Below are positions 23,295-30,796 of a DNA stretch of 64,000 nt, piece by piece (within the stretch, counting starts at the first letter, position 1; each line of letters begins with the position of its first letter). The DNA is from Pseudomonas brassicacearum (GTDB lineage Bacteria; Pseudomonadota; Gammaproteobacteria; Pseudomonadales; Pseudomonadaceae). The position numbers and the translations under genes were made by a program. The notes beneath the pieces were generated by a model. The model had not been told where the DNA came from, made no database searches, and was given only the letters and a program-made list of their open reading frames with translations. The DNA lies in assembly GCF_003732265.1 (NCBI RefSeq), contig NZ_MOBK01000010.1, positions 62,001-126,000 on the forward strand, read 5' to 3'.

Positions 23295-24731
23295 TTAGCC
23301 CTCATCCCCCTCATCATCATCCCCACCATCCACCTTCATCCCCAATTCCTTGATCTTGCGCGTCAGGGTATTACGCCCCCAACCCAACAAGACTGCAGCA
23401 TCGCGGCGGCGGCCGGCGGTGTGTTTGAGGGCGGTCTCGATCATGATCCGCTCGAAAGCCGGCACGGCGGTGTCCAGCAGGCTCGACTGACCACGCGCCA
23501 ACGCCTGATCGGCCCACTGGCGCAGCGCTTGTTCCCAGTTGGTCACCGGCGCCGAATCCTGCGGCAGGCTCAGCAGCTCAGGCGGCAGGTCGCTGATGTG
23601 CACTTCGCGACCCGATGCCATCACCGTGATCCAGCGGCACGTGTTCTCCAGCTGACGGACGTTGCCGCCCCACGGCAGGTTCTTCAGGTATTCCTCGGTC
23701 TCGCTTTTCAGCAGCTTCGGTTCCACCGCGAGTTCCTGCGCGGCGCGGCTGAGGAAGTGCTTGGCGAGGGTCGGGATGTCTTCGCGACGGTCCGACAGGC
23801 GCGGAATGTGGATGCGGATCACGTTGAGGCGGTGGAACAAGTCCTCACGGAATTTTCCGGCGTGCACCAGGGTTTCCAGGTTCTGGTGAGTCGCGGCGAT
23901 GATTCGCACATCGACCTTCACCGGCACATGACCGCCAACGCGGTAGAACTCGCCGTCGGCCAGTACCCGCAGCAAGCGGGTCTGGGTGTCGGCCGGCATG
24001 TCGCCGATTTCATCCAGGAACAGCGTGCCGCCATCCGCCTGTTCAAAACGACCGCGACGCAGGTTGGCCGCGCCGGTGAACGCGCCTTTTTCGTGGCCGA
24101 ACAGCTCGGACTCCATCAAGTCCTTTGGAATCGCCGCCATGTTCAACGCGATGAACGGCGAGGCCGCTCGTGGGCTGTGACGGTGCAGGGCGTGGGCCAC
24201 CAGCTCTTTACCGGTCCCGGATTCGCCGTTGATCAGCACGGTGATGTTGGAGTGGCTCAAGCGCCCGATGGCGCGAAACACTTCCTGCATCGCCGGTGCT
24301 TCACCGATGATTTCCGGGGTGCGGGTCAGGGCGACCGGGACTTCCAGGCCTTGCTGTTCCTGAGCGTGCTGATTGGCGCGCTTGACCAGGGAGACGGCTT
24401 CATCGACATCGAACGGCTTGGGCAGGTACTCAAACGCACCACCCTGATAGGACGCGACAGCGCTGTCCAGATCCGAGTGAGCGGTCATGATGATGACCGG
24501 CAACCGTGGGTGCTGTTCGCGAATCCGTGCCAGGAGGTCCAGGCCGCTGGCGCCCGGCATGCGGATGTCAGAGATGATCACGTCCGGTTGCTGGCGCGCC
24601 AGGCGGCTCATCACGCCATCGGCGCTGTCGAAGCTTTGCGTGGTCATGCCTTCTTGCTGCAAGGCTTTTTCCAGGACCCAACGGATAGAACGGTCGTCAT
24701 CGACGATCCACACGGTTTCACTACGGCTCAT
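23295..24731 (-). CDS. ntrC: Nitrogen regulation response regulator NtrC
   Basis: 478-residue sigma54 activator. Receiver domain with phosphoacceptor Asp55 in VIISDIRMPG; AAA+ domain with Walker A GESGTGKE, the sigma54-contact loop EKGAFTGA and Walker B TLFLDEIGDMP; and a Fis-type helix-turn-helix at the end (LLGWGRNTLTRKIKELGM). The C-terminus is very acidic. Its start overlaps the ntrB stop by ATGA. Likely targets inside this window are the glnA and NrsZ-type promoters and its own operon, each with a recognisable site. Confidence 0.98.
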   Translation of the reverse strand: MSRSETVWIVDDDRSIRWVLEKALQQEGMTTQSFDSADGVMSRLARQQPDVIISDIRMPGASGLDLLARIREQHPRLPVIIMTAHSDLDSAVASYQGGAFEYLPKPFDVDEAVSLVKRANQHAQEQQGLEVPVALTRTPEIIGEAPAMQEVFRAIGRLSHSNITVLINGESGTGKELVAHALHRHSPRAASPFIALNMAAIPKDLMESELFGHEKGAFTGAANLRRGRFEQADGGTLFLDEIGDMPADTQTRLLRVLADGEFYRVGGHVPVKVDVRIIAATHQNLETLVHAGKFREDLFHRLNVIRIHIPRLSDRREDIPTLAKHFLSRAAQELAVEPKLLKSETEEYLKNLPWGGNVRQLENTCRWITVMASGREVHISDLPPELLSLPQDSAPVTNWEQALRQWADQALARGQSSLLDTAVPAFERIMIETALKHTAGRRRDAAVLLGWGRNTLTRKIKELGMKVDGGDDDEGDEG

Positions 24732-25813
24732 GTCGATGTGGCTCCTTGTTCCAGTGGCAGAAAGATCGAGAAAGTGGTGTGGCCTGGGTGGCTGTCACAT
24801 TCGATCAAGCCCTGGTGCTGGCTGATGATGTTCTGGGTAATGGCCAGGCCGAGCCCGGTACCGTCGGGGCGACCGCTGACCATGGGAAAGAAGATGGTTT
24901 CCTGCAGTTCCGCAGGAATGCCCGGACCGTTGTCGATGATTTCGATTTTGGTCACCAAGCGATGGCGCACGTGGCCGATGGTGAACTGGCGCATGGCGCG
25001 GGTGCGCAGGCTGATGCGGCCCAGGCGCAATTCGTTCTGGCTGCTGATGGCCTGCATCGCGTTGCGCACGATGTTCAGGACCGCCTGAATCATTTGTTCG
25101 CGGTCGATCAACACGTCGGGAATGCTCGGGTCGTAGTCGCGCACCAAGGTGATGCAGCCCTGGCTTTCCGCTTCCACCAGATGGCAGACGCGCTCCAGCA
25201 CTTCGTGGACGTTGCACATGGCCAGCGACGGCAATTTGTTCGAGCCGAGCATGCGGTCGACGAGGTTGCGCAGGCGGTCGGCTTCTTCAATGATCACGTT
25301 GGTGTAATCGCGCAGGCTTTCTTCCGGCAGTTCGCGGGCGAGCAATTGCGCGGCGCCGCGAATCCCGCCCAGCGGATTCTTGATTTCATGGGCGAGGCCA
25401 CGCACCAGCATCTTGCTGGTTTCCTGCTTCGACAACTGCGCCTCTTCCTTGGTGATCCGCAGCAGGCGGTCACGGGGATGGACTTCCAGCAACAGCATGG
25501 TGGCGCCGTTGGCCAGGATCGGCGTGACTGCGTAATCGACGGTCAATGTCTGGCCGGTGAGGGCAGTGAGCATCGCTTCGCGTTTGGTAAACGGGTGCGC
25601 TTGCTCGACCGCCTGGCGCAGGGAATTCAGCGCTTCGGTGGATTCGGTGAACAACTCGCTGATGAACTGCCCATGACTGCGCTGGCCGCTGATGGCCAGC
25701 AGCATCTCCGCCGCCGGGTTCATGTACTCGAGGCGCAGTTCGGCGTCGAGCAGGATGGTGGCGGTGGTCAGGTTGTCGAGTAGCAAGCGGTGTAGTGCGT
25801 CGCTAATGGTCAT
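24728..25813 (-). CDS. ntrB: Nitrogen regulation sensor histidine kinase NtrB
   Basis: 361-residue cytoplasmic sensor kinase that phosphorylates NtrC under nitrogen limitation and is switched to phosphatase by PII. An N-terminal PAS domain (about 8-115) precedes the H-box with His142 in VRGLAHEIKNPLGGIRG. The ATP-binding domain has VLNIVRNAMQA (N box), IEIIDNGPGIP (G1) and GTGLGLAITQNI (G2). AGAGG lies six bases before the ATG. There is no membrane segment, as expected for the family. Confidence 0.97.
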   Translation of the reverse strand: MTISDALHRLLLDNLTTATILLDAELRLEYMNPAAEMLLAISGQRSHGQFISELFTESTEALNSLRQAVEQAHPFTKREAMLTALTGQTLTVDYAVTPILANGATMLLLEVHPRDRLLRITKEEAQLSKQETSKMLVRGLAHEIKNPLGGIRGAAQLLARELPEESLRDYTNVIIEEADRLRNLVDRMLGSNKLPSLAMCNVHEVLERVCHLVEAESQGCITLVRDYDPSIPDVLIDREQMIQAVLNIVRNAMQAISSQNELRLGRISLRTRAMRQFTIGHVRHRLVTKIEIIDNGPGIPAELQETIFFPMVSGRPDGTGLGLAITQNIISQHQGLIECDSHPGHTTFSIFLPLEQGATST

Positions 25814-25869
25814 CAGGACCTCTTTTGGAGCGGAGCGTGCGCGAGAAACAAGCGCTGATGCGGGGAAAA

Positions 25870-25886
25870 TGCAAAAACCAAACCAA
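25870..25886 (-). promoter_or_regulatory. Candidate sigma54 promoter of ntrBC
   Basis: Minus strand TTGGTTTGGTTTTTGCA has GG and GC exactly ten bases apart and a good -12 half, but the -24 half lacks CACG. It lies about 60 bases before ntrB, with an NtrC-like site about 130 bases further upstream. Confidence 0.45.
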
Positions 25887-26011
25887 GGCTCCGAAAAGAA
25901 GCAATTAAGGCCTGAAACGGGCGTTTGACGCTCGTTTGCGTGGCGTTCTGCCAGCTTTCACGGGTACTTTCGAACCAAAATGGGTTGCGATGTGGGTACG
26001 GTGCACCCTAT

Positions 26012-26028
26012 CGCACCAATATAGTGCA
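26012..26028. promoter_or_regulatory. NtrC-binding site upstream of ntrB
   Basis: CGCACCAATATAGTGCA differs from TGCACCAAATTGGTGCA at only a few positions and keeps the dyad. A further TGCACC half lies at 26002. It suggests autoregulation of ntrBC. Confidence 0.65.
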
Positions 26029-26043
26029 CAAACCTGAACGGCG

Positions 26044-26661
26044 TTAGAACAAACGAAGGAAGGGATTTTTTTCTTCTTCCGGTTTGTCTTCGAGGGGGCA
26101 TTCCGGCCGTTGGCCGTAGTCGGCGAGGGTGCAGGGTTTGACCCGGCGTTGTTGCGCGAGGGAGGTGCGCAACATGTGGAAGGGTTGATTGGCCGTGCGT
26201 TCGACGGTGCGGCCTTGTTCGTCGAGGATTTCCACTGACAGGTTGTGGCTGCCGCGATCGATGTTTGTCAGGGGGAATACAGGGCTCAGGCCAGGTTCGG
26301 CAGTGGGTTGGCCGTCGAGCAGCAGGCGGTAGCGATGACCCGGTTGCAGGCCGGGTTCATTGGTGACGCTGACGATCATTTCGCCGGCATTGCTGCGGAT
26401 CGTCGCGTCCGGCTCCGGCACCAGTATGCGCAGCAAATCGTAGTGAAACAGCGGTTGCTCTTCGGGCTGATTCACGGCGATTAGCGGTTTTGCAGTGGAT
26501 TGGGCAGCCATGCGATTGCTGGTCGCCAGCGGCACGCGTTTGGCGTTGCCATGTTGCGGCTGGTCGGTGAAGGCGCGATTGCCCTGGGCATCGACATAAG
26601 TGAAGACCTCGGCTGACACCGGGAAGGCAATCAAACAGGCGATCAGCAGCCACAGCCTCAT
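26044..26661 (-). CDS. DUF4124 domain periplasmic protein
   Basis: 205-residue exported protein. The signal peptide (MRLWLLIACLIAFPVSA) is followed by the DUF4124 motif EVFTYVDAQGNRAFTDQP, then a region resembling an immunoglobulin-like fold (MIVSVTNEPGLQPGHRYRLL) and a Lys/Glu-rich tail. The function of the family is unknown. It overlaps the upstream DUF4124 gene by ATGA and is probably a tandem duplicate of it. It sits between glnA and ntrBC, a conserved location in pseudomonads, but nothing shows a nitrogen role. Confidence 0.88.
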   Translation of the reverse strand: MRLWLLIACLIAFPVSAEVFTYVDAQGNRAFTDQPQHGNAKRVPLATSNRMAAQSTAKPLIAVNQPEEQPLFHYDLLRILVPEPDATIRSNAGEMIVSVTNEPGLQPGHRYRLLLDGQPTAEPGLSPVFPLTNIDRGSHNLSVEILDEQGRTVERTANQPFHMLRTSLAQQRRVKPCTLADYGQRPECPLEDKPEEEKNPFLRLF

Positions 26662-27167
26662 GGCTTATGCACCCGTTGCACGGTGAGCGTCACGGTGGGA
26701 CTTTGCTGAAGGACCTCCTCGCCATTGATCACCTGCACCGCCAGGCTATGTTCGCCGCGGTCGATGTTCACCAGTTGCAGGATCGGCACGTTGCTCGATT
26801 GCCCATACGGTTGACCATCCAGCAGTAATCGCAACAGATGCGGTGCTTGCAGGCGCGGTTTGATCAGGACGCTGACGGTGAAGGTGCCGTTATTGGCGCG
26901 CAGGGCTTCCTCGGTGGGCACGCCAGTCAATTGCAGCACCTCGTAGGCGTTGCCGGGCGGCTCATTGCGGGTGGTGCCGGTGGGGGCGGCTGGAGGAGAT
27001 TGGGGTTCCACGCTGTTGAGCGGCGGCAATTCAACCGGCTGGGCCGTGACGCCATCGGGCGGTTGATTGCTGTAGGCGGTGTTGCCATCGGCGTCGGTGT
27101 ACTTATAGATCTGCGCGGCGGCGGGCAGGGCGATGAGCAGCAAGATAAATAGAAAACCACGACCCAT
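26658..27167 (-). CDS. DUF4124 domain periplasmic protein
   Basis: 169-residue exported protein: signal peptide MGRGFLFILLLIALPAAA, DUF4124 motif QIYKYTDADGNTAYSNQPPD, a Pro-rich linker and a C-terminal domain sharing the pattern LLLDGQPYGQSS...VNIDRGEHSLAVQV with the downstream paralogue (LLLDGQPTAEPG, NIDRGSHNLSVEI). The two genes overlap by four bases and appear to be a tandem duplication. Function unknown. Confidence 0.88.
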   Translation of the reverse strand: MGRGFLFILLLIALPAAAQIYKYTDADGNTAYSNQPPDGVTAQPVELPPLNSVEPQSPPAAPTGTTRNEPPGNAYEVLQLTGVPTEEALRANNGTFTVSVLIKPRLQAPHLLRLLLDGQPYGQSSNVPILQLVNIDRGEHSLAVQVINGEEVLQQSPTVTLTVQRVHKP

Positions 27168-27283
27168 AAAATCGACCAGAAACGAAAGCGTTGGGTTGCA
27201 GCATAGGTCAGGGGTGGCGATTGACCCAAGGCGTTAACATTTGGGCATGAATTACTGATCTCTCTCAAACACCACAAAGCCCC

Positions 27284-27372
27284 TGTAGGAGTGAGCCTGC
27301 TCGCGATAGCGGTGTGTCAGCAGCATTCATTTTGGATGAGAAACCGCTTTCGCGAGCAGGCTCACTCCTACA
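27284..27372. repeat. REP doublet, variant core
   Basis: Inverted TGTAGGAGTGAGCCTGCTCG copies carry paired changes (GTAGGAGTGAG / CTCACTCCTAC) that keep the stem, so the hairpin itself appears to be maintained. Confidence 0.85.
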
Positions 27373-27405
27373 GGGGTTATTCATCGCTCGTGAAATCCAG
27401 GGCAC

Positions 27406-27436
27406 AAAAAAGGCCTCCCGAAGGAGGCCTCTTTTT
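27406..27436 (-). terminator. glnA terminator
   Basis: AGGCCTCC-CGAA-GGAGGCCT gives an eight-pair stem with a stable tetraloop, flanked by A- and T-runs on both sides, 30 bases past the glnA stop. It could work in both directions. Confidence 0.9.
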
Positions 27437-27465
27437 GTCACGCCGCGTGCCGCAGCGCTACCGGA

Positions 27466-28872
27466 TCAGCAGCTGTAGTACAGCTCATATTCCAGTGGGT
27501 GTACGAAGGTGCGGACCTTGATTTCTTCTTCGCTTTTCAGAGCGATGTAAGCGTCGATGAAGTCATCGGAGAACACGCCGCCTTTGGTCAGGAACGCGCG
27601 ACCTTTGTCCAGTTCTTCCAGGGCTTCTTTCAGGCTGCCGCAAACTTGTGGGATCTCTTTGGCCTCTTCTGGCGGCAGGTCGTACAGGTTTTTGTCAGCT
27701 GCGTCGCCAGGGTGGATCTTGTTCTGGATGCCGTCCAGGCCAGCCATCAACAGTGCAGCGAAGCCCAAGTACGGGTTGGCTGCTGGATCCGGGAAGCGGG
27801 CTTCGATACGGCGAGCGCGAGGGCTGGACACGTAAGGAATACGGATCGAAGCGGAACGGTTGCGAGCCGAGTAGGCCAGCATTACTGGAGCTTCAAAACC
27901 TGGGACCAGACGCTTGTAGGAGTTGGTCGACGGGTTGGTGAAGCCGTTCAGGGCCTTACCGTGCTTGATGATACCGCCGATGAAGTACAGGGCAGTGTCG
28001 GACAGGCCGGCATAGCCTTCGCCAGCGAAGGTGTTCTTGCCATCTTTGGCGATGGACAGGTGAACGTGCATACCCGAACCGTTGTCGCCGTACAGTGGCT
28101 TAGGCATGAAGGTCGCGGTGCGGCCGTATGCATCAGCAACGTTGTGTACGCAGTACTTCAGGGTTTGAACTTCGTCAGCCTTGGCAACCAGGGTGTTGAA
28201 CTTCACGCCGATTTCGTTCTGGCCAGCAGTTGCCACTTCGTGGTGGTGAACTTCGATGACCAGGCCCATTTCTTCCATGGCGTTGCACATGGAGGTACGG
28301 ATTTCGTGGTCATGGTCGAACGGTGGAACAGGGAAGTAGCCGCCTTTGACGCCTGGACGGTGGCCGCGGTTGCCGCCTTCCACGTCCTGGTCGGACATCC
28401 ACGAACCTTGTTCGGAGAAGATTTTGAACATCGAACCGGAGATGTCGGACTTGAACTTCACTTCGTCGAAGATGAAGAACTCTGGCTCTGGACCCACAAA
28501 TACGGTGTCACCGATACCGGTCGACTTCAGGTATTCCTCGGCACGCTTGGCGATCGCACGTGGGTCGCGGTCGTAGCCTTGCATGGTCGAAGGCTCGATC
28601 ACGTCGCAAACCAGGATCAGGGTCGGCTCTTCGGTGAACGGGTCGAGTACGGCAGTGCTGTCGTCCGGCATCAGGATCATGTCGGAGGCTTCGATGCCTT
28701 TCCAGCCAGCAATGGAGGAACCGTCGAACATTTTGCCTTCTTCGAAGAAAGCGTCATCCAGCGCGTCGCGAGCCGGCATGGTCACGTGGTGCTGAGTGCC
28801 TTTGGTGTCCGTGAAGCGCAGATCAATCCACTTGACGTCATGATCTTTGATGAGTTGAACCGACTTCGACAT
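27466..28872 (-). CDS. glnA: Glutamine synthetase type I
   Basis: 468-residue dodecameric enzyme that makes glutamine from glutamate and ammonium. Class I signatures are present: FDGSSIAGWKGI, VEVHHHEVATAGQNEIG with metal-binding residues, KPLYGDNGSGMHVH and NPSTNSYKRLVPGFEAP. The adenylylation site Tyr397 lies in KNLYDLPPEE, so activity is probably controlled by GlnE. It has its own sigma54 promoter and NtrC site upstream and a terminator downstream. Confidence 0.98.
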   Translation of the reverse strand: MSKSVQLIKDHDVKWIDLRFTDTKGTQHHVTMPARDALDDAFFEEGKMFDGSSIAGWKGIEASDMILMPDDSTAVLDPFTEEPTLILVCDVIEPSTMQGYDRDPRAIAKRAEEYLKSTGIGDTVFVGPEPEFFIFDEVKFKSDISGSMFKIFSEQGSWMSDQDVEGGNRGHRPGVKGGYFPVPPFDHDHEIRTSMCNAMEEMGLVIEVHHHEVATAGQNEIGVKFNTLVAKADEVQTLKYCVHNVADAYGRTATFMPKPLYGDNGSGMHVHLSIAKDGKNTFAGEGYAGLSDTALYFIGGIIKHGKALNGFTNPSTNSYKRLVPGFEAPVMLAYSARNRSASIRIPYVSSPRARRIEARFPDPAANPYLGFAALLMAGLDGIQNKIHPGDAADKNLYDLPPEEAKEIPQVCGSLKEALEELDKGRAFLTKGGVFSDDFIDAYIALKSEEEIKVRTFVHPLEYELYYSC

Positions 28873-28970
28873 AGTGTCCTCCGGGTGGCTTCGGGCTTAG
28901 TAGTGGATGCCCTTGGAATGTGGGTGATGCCGGCGCGAATACTCTGCCAAGGCAACCTGCCTCACAAGGG

Positions 28971-28987
28971 AGCAAATTGCATGCCAG
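28971..28987 (-). promoter_or_regulatory. Sigma54 promoter of glnA
   Basis: Minus strand CTGGCATGCAATTTGCT is a near-consensus sigma54 promoter with the -24 GG and -12 GC ten bases apart. It places the start near 28960, leaving a leader of about 90 bases. Confidence 0.88.
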
Positions 28988-29089
28988 TGCCCCACCATGG
29001 GTTTTTTGCCCCAATTTCACGCTTATAAAGGCACAAAGCGTCTTCAGGTGGAAAATCTCGCCCTACAATGTAGCGTTAAATCCTATAAA

Positions 29090-29106
29090 TGACCCGTTTT
29101 GGTGCG
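29090..29106. promoter_or_regulatory. Candidate NtrC site upstream of glnA
   Basis: TGACCCGTTTTGGTGCG keeps the right half TTGGTGC of the NtrC consensus and part of the left. It lies about 105 bases upstream of the glnA sigma54 promoter. The 330-base interval 28873-29202 otherwise holds only the glnA leader and the thiI promoter. Confidence 0.5.
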
Positions 29107-29132
29107 CGCAAAACCTTCTGCACATTAACTGG

Positions 29133-29160
29133 TTAAACCTTGAGCAATTTCCGCTATAAT
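29133..29160 (+). promoter_or_regulatory. Sigma70 promoter of thiI
   Basis: A perfect TATAAT (29155-29160) lies 42 bases before the thiI ATG; the -35 (TTAAAC, 16-base spacer) is weak. It overlaps an in-frame upstream extension of thiI, which argues for the later start. Confidence 0.55.
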
Positions 29161-29202
29161 CCGCGCCCCCCTTTTTCGGCTGGCCCAGCGCGCGCTGTTT
29201 TC

Positions 29203-30657
29203 ATGAAACTAATCGTAAAAGTCTTCCCCGAGATCACCATCAAGAGCCGCCCGGTACGGATGCGTTTCATCCGCCAATTGGCTAAAAACATCCGCACCGT
29301 GCTCCGCGACCTGGACCCGGCCGTGGTGGTGAACGGTGTGTGGGACAATCTCGAGCTGGAAACCCGCGTCAGCGAGCCCAAAGCCCTGAAGGAGATGACC
29401 GAGCGCCTGAGCTGCATGCCCGGCATCGCGCATTTCCTGCAGGTCGATGAATACCCGTTGGGCGACTTCGACGACATCGTCGCCAAGTGCAAGCAGCACT
29501 TCGGCGAGTCCCTGGCCGGGAAGATCTTCTCGGTGCGCTGCAAACGCGCCGGCAAGCATGAATTCAGCTCGATGGACGTCGAAAAATACGTCGGCAGCCA
29601 ACTGCGTCGTCAGTGCGGCGCCGCCGGAATCTCGCTGAAAGAGCCGGAAATCGAAGTTCGCATCGAAATTCGCGACAAACGGTTGTTTGTGATCCACAGC
29701 CAGCACAACAGCATCGGCGGTTATCCGCTGGGTGCACTGGAACAGACGCTTGTGCTGATGTCCGGTGGCTTCGATTCCACCGTGGCGGCGTACCAGATCA
29801 TGCGCCGTGGCCTGATGAGCCATTTCTGCTTCTTCAATCTGGGCGGAAGGGCCCATGAACTGGGCGTCATGGAAGTCGCGCACTTCATCTGGAAGAAGTA
29901 CGGAAGCTCCCAACGCGTGTTATTTGTCAGTGTGCCGTTCGAGGAAGTTCTGGGAGAAATTCTCGGGAAAGTCGATAACAGTCATATGGGTGTAGTTTTG
30001 AAGCGTATGATGTTGCGCGCTGCTTCCCGTATTGCTGATCGGCTGGACATCGAAGCGCTGGTCACCGGTGAAGCGATTTCCCAGGTGTCGAGCCAGACGT
30101 TGCCGAACCTGTCCGTGATCGACTGCGTGACCGACAAGCTCGTCTTGCGTCCGCTGATCGCCAGTCACAAGCAGGACATCATCGACCTGGCCAACGAAAT
30201 CGGGACTGCCGACTTCGCCAAGCACATGCCGGAATACTGCGGGGTCATCTCGGTGAACCCAAAGACCCACGCCAAGCGTCCGCGCGTGGAGCATGAAGAG
30301 AAAGAATTCGACATGGCGGTCCTTGAGCGTGCGCTCGAGAACGCCAAACTGGTCCCGATCGATCGCGTAATCGACGAATTGGGCCAGGACTTGCAGATTG
30401 AAGAAGTCAGCGAAGCGCTGGCGGGGCAAATCATCATCGACATCCGTCACCCGGATGCCGCTGAAGATGATCCGCTGGCCCTGGCTGGTATCGAGGTACA
30501 AGCGATGCCTTTCTATGCATTGAACGCTCGTTTCAAGGAACTGGACCCTACTCGCCAGTACCTGCTGTATTGCGACAAAGGCGTGATGAGTCGCCTGCAT
30601 GCCCACCATTTGCTCAGTGAGGGGCATGCCAATGTGCGCGTTTATCGACCGAGCTAA
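29203..30657 (+). CDS. thiI: tRNA 4-thiouridine synthetase / thiamine biosynthesis ThiI
   Basis: 484-residue enzyme that thiolates U8 of tRNA and, in some bacteria, supplies sulfur for the thiazole of thiamine. Order of domains: N-terminal ferredoxin-like and THUMP (about 1-165), PP-loop ATP pyrophosphatase (SGGFDSTVAAYQIM near 185), and a C-terminal rhodanese domain with the active Cys457 in YLLYCDKGVMS, equivalent to Cys456 of E. coli. The ATG at 29203 is chosen because an upstream in-frame start would overlap the promoter. Confidence 0.97.
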   Translation: MKLIVKVFPEITIKSRPVRMRFIRQLAKNIRTVLRDLDPAVVVNGVWDNLELETRVSEPKALKEMTERLSCMPGIAHFLQVDEYPLGDFDDIVAKCKQHFGESLAGKIFSVRCKRAGKHEFSSMDVEKYVGSQLRRQCGAAGISLKEPEIEVRIEIRDKRLFVIHSQHNSIGGYPLGALEQTLVLMSGGFDSTVAAYQIMRRGLMSHFCFFNLGGRAHELGVMEVAHFIWKKYGSSQRVLFVSVPFEEVLGEILGKVDNSHMGVVLKRMMLRAASRIADRLDIEALVTGEAISQVSSQTLPNLSVIDCVTDKLVLRPLIASHKQDIIDLANEIGTADFAKHMPEYCGVISVNPKTHAKRPRVEHEEKEFDMAVLERALENAKLVPIDRVIDELGQDLQIEEVSEALAGQIIIDIRHPDAAEDDPLALAGIEVQAMPFYALNARFKELDPTRQYLLYCDKGVMSRLHAHHLLSEGHANVRVYRPS

Positions 30658-30796
30658 GAGCCCGGGGCTGTATGCCTGTGGCCTGCGTCACCGGCCCCCC
30701 GACTCTGCCGTCAAGCTGTAACGGCAAGGCCTGACTCTACTGTTAATCGCTGCCAAGACTTGTCAGCACACCGAATCCTCTGATCGAGATACACAA

